This document shows positions 30,811-39,515 of a DNA stretch of 64,000 nucleotides, piece by piece. The DNA comes from Nocardia ignorata NBRC 108230. GTDB lineage: Bacteria; Actinomycetota; Actinomycetes; Mycobacteriales; Mycobacteriaceae. A program made the translations under genes and the position numbers. Every line of letters starts with the position of its first letter. The stretch's first letter is position 1. Where the stretch lies: the NCBI RefSeq assembly GCF_001612905.1, contig NZ_BDBI01000040.1:1-64000 (forward strand), given 5' to 3'. The notes beneath the pieces were generated by a model. That model was not told the DNA's origin. It searched no databases and worked only from the letters and a program-made list of their open reading frames with translations.

Positions 30811-31344
30811 GTGAGGGGTGATCCTGAAGGGGTGGAAGCCAGGACTGTCGATGACTGGGTGCGTTGCTACCAGCGCGAATTCGGGCTGCCCGTGCGCGAG
30901 CGTGGTGGCTTCGTGATGTTGCCGATCACCGATCGGCTGTGTGTGGTCCATCTGCCGACCGCACGCGCCGAGAAGGTGTTCGCGCGGTTGCGCGAGCAAC
31001 GGACGGAAGGTCCCGTGCTCGCCCGTCAGATCCGCTGGAGCGTGCTCGCCACACCCGATACCAGACCCACCGACGACCTCGCCGCCGAACTGTCGGGCCT
31101 CGATATCGACGTCCCCGGCATCGGCAGCGCCGTGATGCTCCCGACCAGCCTCGGCCGCTGGAGCCGCGAGGGCTGCCACTGGGTGCGCCCGCCGTGCCCC
31201 GGCGACGTGTTCCCCCCGCTCACGAACGTGCTGCGGATCGCGCTGGAAGTCGGTCCTCAGCGCGTCTCGACCGCGTTGAGCGAATCGGGCGACAGGGGGA
31301 AATTCAGGTACGACCGCGACGGCGTCGGCCCCCGCTGGCCCTGA
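30811..31344 (+). CDS. Hypothetical protein, 3' end overlaps dcd
   Basis: 177 residues from the GTG at 30811; another GTG at 30832 is possible and neither has a good ribosome-binding site. Codon use is typical of the neighbours. The sequence (DDWVRCYQREFGLPVRERGGFVMLPITDRLCVVHLP ... GIGSAVMLPTSLGRWSREGCHWVRPP) resembles the small actinobacterial proteins related to bifunctional primase-polymerase N-terminal segments, but the similarity is weak. It overlaps the 3' end of dcd on the opposite strand by 88 bp, so its true end may be mis-set or the C-terminal 30 residues unimportant. Function unknown. Confidence 0.6.
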   Translation: MRGDPEGVEARTVDDWVRCYQREFGLPVRERGGFVMLPITDRLCVVHLPTARAEKVFARLREQRTEGPVLARQIRWSVLATPDTRPTDDLAAELSGLDIDVPGIGSAVMLPTSLGRWSREGCHWVRPPCPGDVFPPLTNVLRIALEVGPQRVSTALSESGDRGKFRYDRDGVGPRWP

Positions 31345-31856
31345 TACTTCGACCCGGCCGCCGCACTCCCGTACGGATGCTCGGCCGGGCTCGTCAACCG
31401 GATCAGGCACAACTGCCCGATCTTCATCCCCGGCCACAGCGTGATCGGCAGATTCGCCACATTCGACAGCTCGAGCGTGATGTGCCCGCTGAACCCCGGG
31501 TCGATGAACCCCGCCGTCGAATGCGTCAGCAACCCGAGCCTGCCCAGACTCGACTTGCCCTCCAACCGCCCGGCCAGGTCGTCGGGCAACGTGCACATCT
31601 CCAGCGTCGACCCCAGCACGAACTCCCCCGGATGCAGCACGAACGGCTCCCCCGGCTTCGGCTCGACCAGGCTGGTCAGCTCGTCCTGCTGCTGGGCCGG
31701 ATCGATATGGGTGTACCGGCTGTTGTCGAACACCCGGAACAGCCCGTCGAGCCGAACATCGATACTCGACGGCTGAACCATCGACTCGAGCATCGGCTCG
31801 ACCCCGAGCCGCCCAGCGGCGATCTCGGCGCGAATGTCACGATCGGAGAGCAGCAC
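31257..31856 (-). CDS. dcd: dCTP deaminase (likely bifunctional dCTP deaminase/dUTPase)
   Basis: 199 residues. Family blocks MLLSDRDIRAEI, QPSSIDVRLDGLFRVF, LEGKSSLGRLGLLTHSTAGFIDPGFSGHITLELSN and GMKIGQLCLIRL are all present. The mycobacterial enzyme deaminates and hydrolyses dCTP to dUMP, and this protein has the same HSTAGFIDPGFSG active-site segment; whether it is bifunctional is inferred. It provides dUMP for thymidylate synthesis. Homologue of Rv0321. Its 3' end overlaps the convergent gene 30811-31344. Confidence 0.95.
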   Translation of the reverse strand: MLLSDRDIRAEIAAGRLGVEPMLESMVQPSSIDVRLDGLFRVFDNSRYTHIDPAQQQDELTSLVEPKPGEPFVLHPGEFVLGSTLEMCTLPDDLAGRLEGKSSLGRLGLLTHSTAGFIDPGFSGHITLELSNVANLPITLWPGMKIGQLCLIRLTSPAEHPYGSAAAGSKYQGQRGPTPSRSYLNFPLSPDSLNAVETR

Positions 31857-31955
31857 CGGCCCAGTTTAAGCAGGTGACGCCCCCACCACCCGACCGAGCC
31901 CCCGAAGACTTGCATCCCCGCACGCCAGTTCTGATAGAGTCGCGATCGCACAACT

Positions 31956-32026
31956 GCCGATGTAGTTCAATGGTAGAACTCCTGCTTCCCAAGCAGGTAG
32001 CGCGGGTTCGATTCCCGTCATCGGCT
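31956..32026 (+). tRNA. tRNA-Gly (CCC)
   Basis: 71 nt. Acceptor stem GCCGATG / CATCGGC, D-loop AGTTCAATGGTAGAACT, anticodon stem CCTGC/GCAGG with loop TTCCCAA (anticodon CCC), T-arm GCGGGTTCGATTCCCGT. The discriminator is T and CCA is not encoded. It reads GGG codons. Confidence 0.95.
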
Positions 32027-32031
32027 CTCCC

Positions 32032-32077
32032 GCCTCCCCGCGAGCTAGGTCAGACCTAGATCCGGGGAGGCTTTTTT
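32032..32077 (+). terminator. Terminator after tRNA-Gly
   Basis: The stem GCCTCCCCG / CGGGGAGGC holds an inner CTAGGTC / (A)CCTAG helix and is followed by six T. It overlaps the last codons of the convergent membrane-protein gene. Confidence 0.85.
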
Positions 32078-32494
32078 GTGCGGTCCCCGCCACGCGAGCG
32101 CCGCGAGCAGACCAGGGAACACACCCCAGACGGTGATCAGCACGAGCCAGAACACCGGTGGTTGCGCGACCGGGCCGGGCTCCGGGTGCTCGTAGCTCGG
32201 CAGCCTGAAAACTCCCGAGTACCACACAAGCCAGAGCGCGAAATCGGCGGCGAACAACAAGCAACCGCCGAGAACCGCCCACCTCCACCCACTCACGGCA
32301 CCAACGAGCAACGCCACCCCCGCGAGACCCGCGACGACCAGCTTGGTGACGAGCAGAGCATGACTACCCGCCGAAACCTCCTCGTCAGGCATACCTTCGA
32401 CCAGCAGCAGGAACGAGTAGACCAAAACCAGAACAGCGGCGACAGAGGCCCCGAGCCCGGAGAAGACGCGCGCCCAGAGGCTCGATGACGACAT
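32045..32494 (-). CDS. Small four-helix membrane protein, unknown function
   Basis: 149 residues with four hydrophobic segments: FSGLGASVAAVLVLVYSFLLL, LVTKLVVAGLAGVALLVGAV, WAVLGGCLLFAADFALWLVWY and FWLVLITVWGVFPGLLAALAW. The layout resembles DoxX-like or DUF-type integral proteins, but no diagnostic motif is seen. The C-terminal tail is short and polar. It is convergent with the tRNA gene, and its last codons lie within the tRNA terminator. Confidence 0.65.
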   Translation of the reverse strand: MSSSSLWARVFSGLGASVAAVLVLVYSFLLLVEGMPDEEVSAGSHALLVTKLVVAGLAGVALLVGAVSGWRWAVLGGCLLFAADFALWLVWYSGVFRLPSYEHPEPGPVAQPPVFWLVLITVWGVFPGLLAALAWRGPHKKASPDLGLT

Positions 32495-32611
32495 GACGGC
32501 ATGCTAGTCAAAGAGACCTCTCCGCGGTCCCGGCATTCGTTTCGCCGCTCAGGCCGAGACGCGACCGGACGGCCACCACGCCGATATCTGGGCAGATTTC
32601 GTCCTGGCCTG

Positions 32612-33001
32612 TCAGATGCCTACGCCTTCGAGGAAGGCCTTCGTTCCCACCGTCGTGTAGTCCATCGCATAGCTCCACAGAGCGAAAAGCTGGTCGTCGG
32701 AGCGGAAGTATGTCTTGCCGAAGCCGTTGTCGACCACCTCGGTCCAGTCGTGGCCTTGCCCATAGTGCGCGAACAGGTAGGCATTTCGCTGCGCCGCAGC
32801 CTCCTCGGATTCCTCTGGGGTCTGATAAATCACCTTGTGCAACTGCCCGTTCCAGTAGGTGAGAAGCATCCGACCAGCGGGGATACGGAAGCAGACAACG
32901 ATCGCGTCAGCTGACTTCTCGTGCTCGTCCCACCACTCGGCCTCACCCGGATTCTGCATCTCCTCGGTCAGCAGGTCCATCAAGGGCAGATCATGCGTCA
33001 T
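32612..33001 (-). CDS. Hypothetical cytoplasmic protein
   Basis: 129 residues from the ATG at 33001; a GTG three codons earlier is possible. Acidic and Trp/Tyr-rich (EAEWWDEHEKSADAIVVCFRIP, LLTYWNGQLHKVIYQ, YFRSDDQLFALWSYAMDYTTVG). Size and composition resemble single-domain immunity or SMI1-like small proteins, but no family motif is clear. It is flanked by a membrane-protein gene and a divergent lipoprotein gene. Confidence 0.6.
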   Translation of the reverse strand: MTHDLPLMDLLTEEMQNPGEAEWWDEHEKSADAIVVCFRIPAGRMLLTYWNGQLHKVIYQTPEESEEAAAQRNAYLFAHYGQGHDWTEVVDNGFGKTYFRSDDQLFALWSYAMDYTTVGTKAFLEGVGI

Positions 33002-33049
33002 ACCGATCACCGGTCACAGCAGTCGAGCGTCACTTAGCAAACTGTAGAG

Positions 33050-33547
33050 GTGCGTACTCGTAAACGGATGAGTTGCCTGCTGGCGTTGGTAGCCATCACC
33101 CCGGTCGCCGAATGTAGTTCCTCGGGCGGTGAACAAATCGCCGTCCAGGACGGAAGTCCCGCATTGACAGCAGCTTTCGCTCGGCTCTTGGAAGAAAGGC
33201 GAAGCGCACGATTGGGCGATATCGTCGCATCATCCGGCGCTCAGATCGGTCCGTGGGACCGCATGTACAGCTTCAGCTCCCCCAACACCAGCGACGAACT
33301 CAATCGGGCGTTGGGGATCGACGGAGCGAGATGGACCGGGTTGCACACCCACTCCGAATCTACGACGCAGGTGTTCGTACATGCCGGCAAAGTGGTCCTT
33401 GCCTACGACGACAGGGAACGGGGCCCGATTGTCAAGAGGCTGACCTACGCCACTCCGGACTCCCTTGTGAGTCCGAAGTCGGCTGTGGCCAAAGGGATTG
33501 GCGGCGAACAAACAATCTGGTACCTGGAAGTACAGGGACTCTCATGA
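33050..33547 (+). CDS. Lipoprotein, unknown function
   Basis: 165 residues from the GTG at 33050. N-terminus MRTRKRMSCLLALVAITPVAEC is a signal with a lipobox (PVAEC), so the mature protein begins at Cys22 and is anchored to the membrane. The mature domain has GARWTGLHTHSESTTQVFVHAGKVVLAYDDRERG, an alpha+beta pattern of unknown family. It is divergent from the 32612 gene with a 48-bp gap. Confidence 0.65.
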   Translation: MRTRKRMSCLLALVAITPVAECSSSGGEQIAVQDGSPALTAAFARLLEERRSARLGDIVASSGAQIGPWDRMYSFSSPNTSDELNRALGIDGARWTGLHTHSESTTQVFVHAGKVVLAYDDRERGPIVKRLTYATPDSLVSPKSAVAKGIGGEQTIWYLEVQGLS

Positions 33548-33636
33548 TCGAGCACTCAGGTGAGTAGGTCCGTCCGCTGCTGCCGCGGCCTGCGGAATCG
33601 CGCAGGCCGCGGCGGGATGCTCAACACCGGCGATGA

Positions 33637-35091
33637 TCACCGGCGTGGTAGCAGCAAGGCCGGGATCAACGCGAGGGCGATCATGATCGGAGCGATCAGG
33701 TAGGTGTGCTGGAACGCTTCGGCCAGGGCGGGAGCGAGTTCGGTGCGCTGGGCCGGAGCCATGTCGTGCAGGGCTTGCAGCCCGCCGGTCACCGGGAGCA
33801 GTGCGCCGAGGGTGACCGAGGAGACCGCGGTGCCGACCGCCAGGGCGGTGGTGCTGATCATGTTCAGCACCGTCGAGCCCGCCGGCTGATCCGCGCGGTT
33901 CAGGGACCGGGTGGCGGTGGTCATCACTGGCATCATGGTGCCGCCGCCACCGGCGCCCATGAGCAGCATGCTCGCGCCGAGTGCCCAGTACGACGCGTCC
34001 GCGTCCAGCTGGACGATGAACAGTACGAAACCGGTGAGTGCCACCGTGATCGATAGCGGCAGGTAGCGGCCGGGCGGAATCCGATCGATCAACCGGCCCG
34101 CCACCTGCATGGTGAGACCGGAGGCCAGCGCGAACGGGATGCCCAGCGCGCCTGCCACCAGCGCGGATTCGCCACGGACGACTTGGAAATACAAGGGCAG
34201 CAGCAACATCGAGCCGAAGTAGCCACCGGCGAAAAGGGCAAGCAGCAGCGCGGCGGGGCCACTGACCCGGTTGCCGAGGACCCGCAGGTTCAGCAGCGGA
34301 TCCTCGGTGGTCAGGGACCGTCGCACGAAGGCGGCGATGAGCACGGCCCCGGCCACCAGCGGGACAAGCACGGCGGGCGTGGCGAATCCGGCCTGCTCAC
34401 CGGCCGCGGTCACCCCGTAGATCAGCAGGGCCAGACCTGGCGACATCAACAGGAGCCCGGGTAGGTCGAGTGCGTGCCGAGGTTCCGGCAGATCGTCGGG
34501 CACTATCCGCGCGGCCAGGACCAGCACCAGCACACCCATCGGCAGGTTGATGAAGAACATCCACCGCCATGACACCTCGTCGATCAGGTAGCCGCCGATC
34601 ACAGGCCCGAGCAAGGGGCCGACCAGAATGGCCAGACCGAGGGTGCTCATCAGCCGTCCGAGCCCGTCCGGCCCGGCCGCGCGCAGCAGGATCGTCATCG
34701 CGACCGGCATGAGCAGCCCGCCACTGGCGCCCTGCACGACCCGGAAAGCGATGAGCGACTCCATGTTCCAGGCCAGCCCGGCCAGCACGGAACCGATCGC
34801 GAACGCGGCGACCGCGGTCAGGTACAGCCGTTTGGCGCCGAACCGGCCGACCAGCCACGCCGAGGCAGGCACCACGGCGCCGAGCGCGAGCGAGTAACCG
34901 GTCGCCACCCACTGGATGGTGTTCAGGCCCGCGTCGAATTCCGCGGACAGCGTGTTGATCGAGACATTGACGATGGTCTGGTCCAGCGTGGCCATGATCG
35001 TGCCGAGCACTAGCACCAGGGCGATCGTCATCGGATTGCGGGCGGCGACGGGCGACGCGGCAGCCTTCGCGGTAGTGGTCACGACCCTCAC
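33637..35091 (-). CDS. MFS drug exporter, DHA2 (EmrB/QacA) 14-TM type
   Basis: 484 residues, 14 predicted helices. Motif D1 LDQTIVNVSINTL in helix 1, motif A WLVGRFGAKRLYL after helix 2, and motif C-like GLAILVGPLLGPVIGG in helix 5 define the proton-driven DHA2 exporters of drugs and dyes. The GTG at 35091 overlaps the upstream FMN-reductase stop as GTGA, so the two are one operon. An export role linked to oxidative or quinone stress is plausible. A stem-loop (33582-33613) lies downstream without a T-run. Confidence 0.88.
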   Translation of the reverse strand: MRVVTTTAKAAASPVAARNPMTIALVLVLGTIMATLDQTIVNVSINTLSAEFDAGLNTIQWVATGYSLALGAVVPASAWLVGRFGAKRLYLTAVAAFAIGSVLAGLAWNMESLIAFRVVQGASGGLLMPVAMTILLRAAGPDGLGRLMSTLGLAILVGPLLGPVIGGYLIDEVSWRWMFFINLPMGVLVLVLAARIVPDDLPEPRHALDLPGLLLMSPGLALLIYGVTAAGEQAGFATPAVLVPLVAGAVLIAAFVRRSLTTEDPLLNLRVLGNRVSGPAALLLALFAGGYFGSMLLLPLYFQVVRGESALVAGALGIPFALASGLTMQVAGRLIDRIPPGRYLPLSITVALTGFVLFIVQLDADASYWALGASMLLMGAGGGGTMMPVMTTATRSLNRADQPAGSTVLNMISTTALAVGTAVSSVTLGALLPVTGGLQALHDMAPAQRTELAPALAEAFQHTYLIAPIMIALALIPALLLPRR

Positions 35092-35702
35092 GCCCCGTAC
35101 GGGTTCGCGGCACGGGCGGTACGCAATGCCTCACCCCACCAAGTCAATTGCTTCAACATGGACTTGGTGGCGGTGACGGCGTCCGACGGATCGGCGAGCT
35201 CACCCGCGTCATCGAATCGCCGCCACGGGTTCGCGAAGCTGACCGTGTCACGGATGGTGACCGCATGCAGTTCGGCGAAAACCGGCCGCAAATGTTCCAC
35301 CGCGCGCAGACCACCGGAAATCCCGCCGTAGGAGACGAAACCCACCGGCTTGGCCTGCCATTCGACGTGATGTTCGTCGATCAGATTCTTCAGCGCACCC
35401 GGGTAACTGTGGTTGTACTCGGGCGTCACCACCACGAACGCATCAGCGCGGGAGAGCTTTTCAGTGGTCTCGGCTCGTGATGCGTGATCGGTGACCGCAC
35501 CGAAAGCGTGCGACAGCGCGACCTCCCGGGTATCCACGATCTCGACCTCGAGAGTGTCTTGTCGCCGTAGCCGACCGACGAACCAGTCCGCAATGGTCGT
35601 GCCGAATCGACCCTCCCGCGTACTGCCGATGACGACCGCAACCCGCAGCGGAGCCGTGCCAGCCCCGCCCGGCGACCATTCGATATCGACGTGGTTGCTC
35701 AT
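35088..35702 (-). CDS. NAD(P)H-dependent FMN reductase, flavodoxin-like fold
   Basis: 204 residues from the ATG at 35702, which has GAGGAGGGG 5 bp upstream; the longer frame to 35762 lacks one. The FMN phosphate loop is VVIGSTREGRFG (near residue 26), followed by VVVTPEYNHSYPGALKNLIDE and PVGFVSYGGISGGLRAVEHLRPV, the SsuE/azoreductase pattern. It reduces FMN, quinones or azo compounds with NAD(P)H. Co-transcribed with a DHA2 exporter (GTGA overlap). Confidence 0.9.
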   Translation of the reverse strand: MSNHVDIEWSPGGAGTAPLRVAVVIGSTREGRFGTTIADWFVGRLRRQDTLEVEIVDTREVALSHAFGAVTDHASRAETTEKLSRADAFVVVTPEYNHSYPGALKNLIDEHHVEWQAKPVGFVSYGGISGGLRAVEHLRPVFAELHAVTIRDTVSFANPWRRFDDAGELADPSDAVTATKSMLKQLTWWGEALRTARAANPYGA

Positions 35703-35827
35703 GAGGCCCCTCCTCTGGACAATCGCGCCGGCCTTGGCGCTGCCCACAGCCTCCAACCTCAACCAAAATTCAGGTCAACCCCGTGTGATCGGGGCCATAC
35801 CCAACCACCCCACCTTGCCCGGGTTGT

Positions 35828-36139
35828 TCAGCCGCCCAGCTTCACGCACTCGGCGGCGATCTTCGCTTGAGCCGCACCCACTTTGGCCGCGTCTTCCTCG
35901 TTGAGCTCCTTGGCCTGGTCACCGGCCTGGCCGTTGGCGACCATCACGCGCAGGCCGTCTTGGGACATGCCCGAGTCGAGGAAGACCTGGGCGGCGCAGT
36001 CGGCGAGCGACACGTCCTTCAAACCCTTGTCCTGCAGGGATTTCGACAGTTCAGCCTGGGTTACCGCAGGCTCTTCGCTGCCGCAGGCCGACAGTGCCGG
36101 CAGCGCGATGAGCGCTGCGGCGATCAGACAGATCCGCAC
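35828..36139 (-). CDS. Small lipoprotein
   Basis: 103 residues from the GTG at 36139, which has GGGAGG 10 bp upstream. N-terminus VRICLIAAALIALPALSAC has the lipobox LSAC at Cys19. The mature 85 residues are helical and acidic with two further cysteines (DVSLADCAAQVFLDSGMSQDGL, AAECVKLGG), a DUF732-like pattern seen in many mycobacterial and nocardial small exported proteins. It is encoded divergently from the enoyl-CoA hydratase. Confidence 0.75.
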   Translation of the reverse strand: MRICLIAAALIALPALSACGSEEPAVTQAELSKSLQDKGLKDVSLADCAAQVFLDSGMSQDGLRVMVANGQAGDQAKELNEEDAAKVGAAQAKIAAECVKLGG

Positions 36140-36253
36140 TCTGTGTGTCCTCCCGGTCGACACGCATCGGCCGATGCGTGGCCGAGATGGATCATGCCCG
36201 AACGGCGGCGGATGGGCCACACCCTCGAACTGACTCACGAGTAAGATCGGGTC

Positions 36254-36997
36254 ATGGGAGAGCACATCGATCTGCGGTTCGAGAACGCACGCGCTTATGT
36301 CACGCTGAATCGTCCGGCGAAACACAATGGACTGACGCTGGAAATGTTGCGTGACCTGGTCACGGCGGCCGATGCGGTGTCCGGGCACAAGGAAATTCGC
36401 GCGGTCATCGTGACAGGTAACGGCCCGAGTTTCAGTAGCGGACTCGATATAGCCGCCGCGACCCGCGACCCGATCGCCATTGTGCGGGAATTCCTGCCGC
36501 GACCGTGGCGGGGCACCAATACTTTTCAGGAAGCCTGCTGGGCATGGCGTCGCCTCGACGTCCCGGTGATCGCGGCGGTGCACGGCCGCTGCTTCGGCGG
36601 CGGACTGCAACTCGCCCTCGCCGCCGACTTCCGCATCGCCGCTCCGGACGCCGAGTTCTCGGTGATGGAAGCCGCGCACGGCCTCATTCCCGACATGTCG
36701 GGCACCGCATCGTTGTCGCAGCTCATCGGCATAGATCAGGCCCTGCTGCTCACCATGACCGCCGAGCGCGTCGACGCCGATCACGCCAGAAGGATCGGTC
36801 TGGTCACCGATATCGCCGACAGTCCGATGGCCGCCGCCGAATCCCTGGCCGATCGGATCGCGGCCCGCGATCCCCGCGCGGTCGCCGCCGCCAAGCGCCT
36901 GTTCGACCGGTCCTGGCACCGGCCCGCACGCGGCAGTTTCGCCGCCGAGCGTGCCGCGCAAATTCCCCTGCTGCTCCGTAAGGCAATTATTCGCTGA
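36254..36997 (+). CDS. Enoyl-CoA hydratase/isomerase (crotonase) family
   Basis: 247 residues. The CoA/oxyanion segments are KHNGLTLEMLRDL, VTGNGPSFSSGLDIAA and AAVHGRCFGGGLQLALAADFRIA. The catalytic region reads FSVMEAAHGLIPDMSGTASLSQLIG, with Glu in the first position and Asp replacing the second usual Gly/Glu region, so exact chemistry (hydratase or isomerase) is open. Fatty-acid catabolism or CoA-ester isomerisation is likely. A site GACTCACGAGTA at 36232-36243, related to the fatty-acid operators in this window, lies 11 bp before the ATG. Confidence 0.85.
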   Translation: MGEHIDLRFENARAYVTLNRPAKHNGLTLEMLRDLVTAADAVSGHKEIRAVIVTGNGPSFSSGLDIAAATRDPIAIVREFLPRPWRGTNTFQEACWAWRRLDVPVIAAVHGRCFGGGLQLALAADFRIAAPDAEFSVMEAAHGLIPDMSGTASLSQLIGIDQALLLTMTAERVDADHARRIGLVTDIADSPMAAAESLADRIAARDPRAVAAAKRLFDRSWHRPARGSFAAERAAQIPLLLRKAIIR

Positions 36998-37143
36998 CGG
37001 GGACAAGTAAACGCCGCCCCAACACTAGGTCGCCTCACAGTTCTTCGGCCCGCGTCCGACTGTTAGTTTCAGTTCACCAATCCGACGGAAAAAGTGCACC
37101 GAATCAAACAGGTGCGCTTATTCCCGTGTGCCCGGAGGCTGAC

Positions 37144-38247
37144 GTGAACGAATCCGGCTCGCTCGCGATGACCGTATTGGCGGGGGCCGCGGCGGTACTG
37201 CTCGTCGGTACGGCGCCCGCCGCGGCCGACCCGAACGCCATCAACCCGATCCCGGTCCTCAACGGCACCTACGGCCTGCCGGTCCTGCACGGCCGGGCAC
37301 AGGCCGTGTTCCAGGTGACCGGCATGGCGAGCCCGAACGCCACCCACACCTACAACGTCCTCGGCACCGACCTGGGGATCATGTGGGACAACGGGCACGG
37401 CGAGATGCTCACCGCGTTCGGTGACACCGCGGGCGTGGGCCTGCCGAACCTGTTGCGCGACAGCAAGTGGGCTTGGCGCTCGAACTTCCTGGCCCGCAGT
37501 TTCAGCCGCAACCCGGCCGAGGGCATCCATTTCCACAGCGTGGTGCGCGACGGTATCGGCCAGGCCCGCGAACTCGTCTTCAGCCCGAAGGACGGCGAGG
37601 AGATCAGCCGGATCCCCACGGCTGGCGTGTCGGTCGGCGGGGTGCAGTACATGTCGTTGATGTCGGTGCGCAGCTGGGACGCACCCGGCGAGTGGACCAC
37701 GAACTACTCGGGATTGGCAGTGTCGTCGGACAACGGCGAGACATGGGCGGACCTTGCCCATGCCCGGAGACCGAACGACAACGGCCACCACAAGTTCCAG
37801 ATGAACGCCTTCCTGAAGGACGGCGGCTTCGTCTACGAATTCGGCACCCCGCCGGGCCGCGACAACGAAGCCTTCCTCGCCCGCGTGCCCGAGGGCGAGA
37901 TCGATAATCTGGACGCCTACGAGTACTGGGACGGCGGCGGCTGGAAGCGCGGCGACGCGAACGCCGCCGCCCCCATCATGGCCGGGGCAGCCGAACTGTC
38001 GGTGATGTACAACGAGCACCTCGGCCAGTTCGTCTCCCTCACCACCGACCCCGGCAATTCGGTGGTACTGCGCCGCGCACCATCACCGGAAGGCCCGTGG
38101 AGTCCGCCCGAAGTCCTCATCGATGCCCGCGAACTGCCCACTGCCTACGCCCCGCAGATCTTCCCGTACCAGACCGGCCGCGACCTCTATTTCCTCACAA
38201 CCGTCCACACCCAGTACAACGTCATCCTGATGCGCACATCCCTCTGA
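37144..38247 (+). CDS. Secreted DUF4185 protein
   Basis: 367 residues from the GTG at 37144, with GGAGG 5 bp upstream. Signal peptide VNESGSLAMTVLAGAAAVLLVGTAPAAA, cleaved before DP. The body is a five-bladed beta-propeller-like DUF4185 domain (DLGIMWDNGHGEMLTAFGDTAG, SSDNGETWADL, FGTPPGRDNEAFLARVP, EGPWSPPEVL) reminiscent of glycosidase or sialidase folds; DUF4185 proteins are secreted by mycobacteria and some cleave arabinan or other cell-wall glycans. No catalytic residue can be assigned. A monocistronic gene. Confidence 0.85.
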   Translation: MNESGSLAMTVLAGAAAVLLVGTAPAAADPNAINPIPVLNGTYGLPVLHGRAQAVFQVTGMASPNATHTYNVLGTDLGIMWDNGHGEMLTAFGDTAGVGLPNLLRDSKWAWRSNFLARSFSRNPAEGIHFHSVVRDGIGQARELVFSPKDGEEISRIPTAGVSVGGVQYMSLMSVRSWDAPGEWTTNYSGLAVSSDNGETWADLAHARRPNDNGHHKFQMNAFLKDGGFVYEFGTPPGRDNEAFLARVPEGEIDNLDAYEYWDGGGWKRGDANAAAPIMAGAAELSVMYNEHLGQFVSLTTDPGNSVVLRRAPSPEGPWSPPEVLIDARELPTAYAPQIFPYQTGRDLYFLTTVHTQYNVILMRTSL

Positions 38248-38380
38248 CAGTTCGACCACCGCAAGTAAGCCATGGGTAACTCACCGGGCACGGGCTACCA
38301 TGACAGCGACATCCCGCCAGCCGCGTCGCAACCGAGAACGCACCTGAGTCTGGCCGAAATTCGCGGGGAGGCGGAACAGC

Positions 38381-39037
38381 ATGGACGCGGCGGAGTGGGA
38401 CGCACGCTATGCCCGCAGCGAATTGGTCTGGGGCGCACCGCCCAACAGCACGGTCGTCGAATACGTCCACGGCCTCGACCGCAGGCTCCCGGTGCAAGCC
38501 GACGGCACCGCCGCCCCGATGCGCGCCCTCGACCTGGCCTGCGGTGAAGGCCGTCACGCGCTGTGGCTGGCCACCCACGGCTGGCAGGTGCAGGCCGTCG
38601 ACTTCGCCCAGGTGGGTATCGACAAGGGGCGAACGGTCGCCGCGCGCCTGTCACGGTCGGTGCGCTCACGCGTCGAGTGGACCTGCGCCGACATCACCGA
38701 CCTCGACGCGGCGGGTGTCAGCGGTCCGTTCGAACTGATCCTGATGGTCTTCGTCCACCTGCCACGGCAGGAGCGCCGCCAACTCCTCCATCAACTCGCA
38801 TCGATGCTCGCCCCCGGCGGCATGCTGCTGGTCCTGGGCCACGCCACCCGCAATATCACCGACGGTTACGGCGGCCCCCAGGATCCGACGATCCTGTTCG
38901 CGCCCGACGACATCCGCGCCGATCTCGACGCCACCGGCGTCACCGTCACCACCGCCCGCGAGGTGTTCCGGCCCACCGAGGGCGCCGATGCCATCGACGC
39001 CCTTGTCGTGGCCGAGTCAGTCGAACCGACCGCGTAG
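38381..39037 (+). CDS. Class I SAM-dependent methyltransferase (tellurite/thiopurine-resistance-like)
   Basis: 218 residues. N-terminus WDARYARSELVWGAPPNSTVVEYV is typical of the TehB/thiopurine methyltransferase-like group; motif I is ALDLACGEGRHALWLATHGWQVQAVDFA. It ends with residues overlapping the convergent flavodoxin gene by 21 bp. The acceptor substrate is unknown; relatives methylate small oxyanions or thiols. ATG at 38381 after GGAACAGC. Confidence 0.85.
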   Translation: MDAAEWDARYARSELVWGAPPNSTVVEYVHGLDRRLPVQADGTAAPMRALDLACGEGRHALWLATHGWQVQAVDFAQVGIDKGRTVAARLSRSVRSRVEWTCADITDLDAAGVSGPFELILMVFVHLPRQERRQLLHQLASMLAPGGMLLVLGHATRNITDGYGGPQDPTILFAPDDIRADLDATGVTVTTAREVFRPTEGADAIDALVVAESVEPTA

Positions 39038-39481
39038 CTGCTCGGCGAAAGCCCTGGCCGAGGCCAGATCGTCCGCGCTCGGCCGCCCCTTGTTGAGCCC
39101 GCCCATCAGCGCGAGCGGTCCCATGGTGTCGAGCCCACGGCAGGAGAACCCGCCCACCAGTTCGAACCCCTTGTCTTCGAGCTGATCGCCGAGATTGCGC
39201 AGGTACGGACGCACACGCAGCTCGGGCAGCCCGCTGGTCGCGAAGATGAAGGCGTCGCGGTTCTGGCCGGCGGGCAGCGCGTCGACGAAGGCGCGCAGCC
39301 GGGCGTCGAGCGACATCCAGTACACCCCCGACCCGAACCCGATCAGGTCGTAGTCGCCCAGCTCGGCGGCGCTGATCTCGGCCGGATCCACCACCCGCGC
39401 GTCGAGCACCGAGCCGATGGCCTCGGCGACCTTCCTGGTATTGCCGAGCGCCTTGGACGTGCACACGATGAGCGCTTTCAT
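39017..39481 (-). CDS. Flavodoxin-domain protein
   Basis: 154 residues. The FMN phosphate loop is VCTSKALGNTRKVAEAI (normally T/S-x-T-GNT), with YDLIGFGSGVYWMSLDARLRAFVDAL and FIFATSGLPELRVRPYLRNLG after it. This is the single-domain flavodoxin_5 type found in many actinobacteria, an electron carrier or NAD(P)H-quinone reductase-like protein. Convergent with the methyltransferase with a 21-bp overlap. It is followed upstream by an alpha/beta hydrolase gene on the same strand (34-bp gap). Confidence 0.85.
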   Translation of the reverse strand: MKALIVCTSKALGNTRKVAEAIGSVLDARVVDPAEISAAELGDYDLIGFGSGVYWMSLDARLRAFVDALPAGQNRDAFIFATSGLPELRVRPYLRNLGDQLEDKGFELVGGFSCRGLDTMGPLALMGGLNKGRPSADDLASARAFAEQLRGRFD

Positions 39482-39515
39482 TGACTCCCCCTACCTGGTC
39501 CGATGTGCCGAAAGC

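Noticed and set aside
31956..32026. tRNA-Gly as an integrative-element attachment site
   Set aside because: No integrase and no direct repeat of the tRNA 3' end was seen nearby; the adjacent DNA is ordinary.
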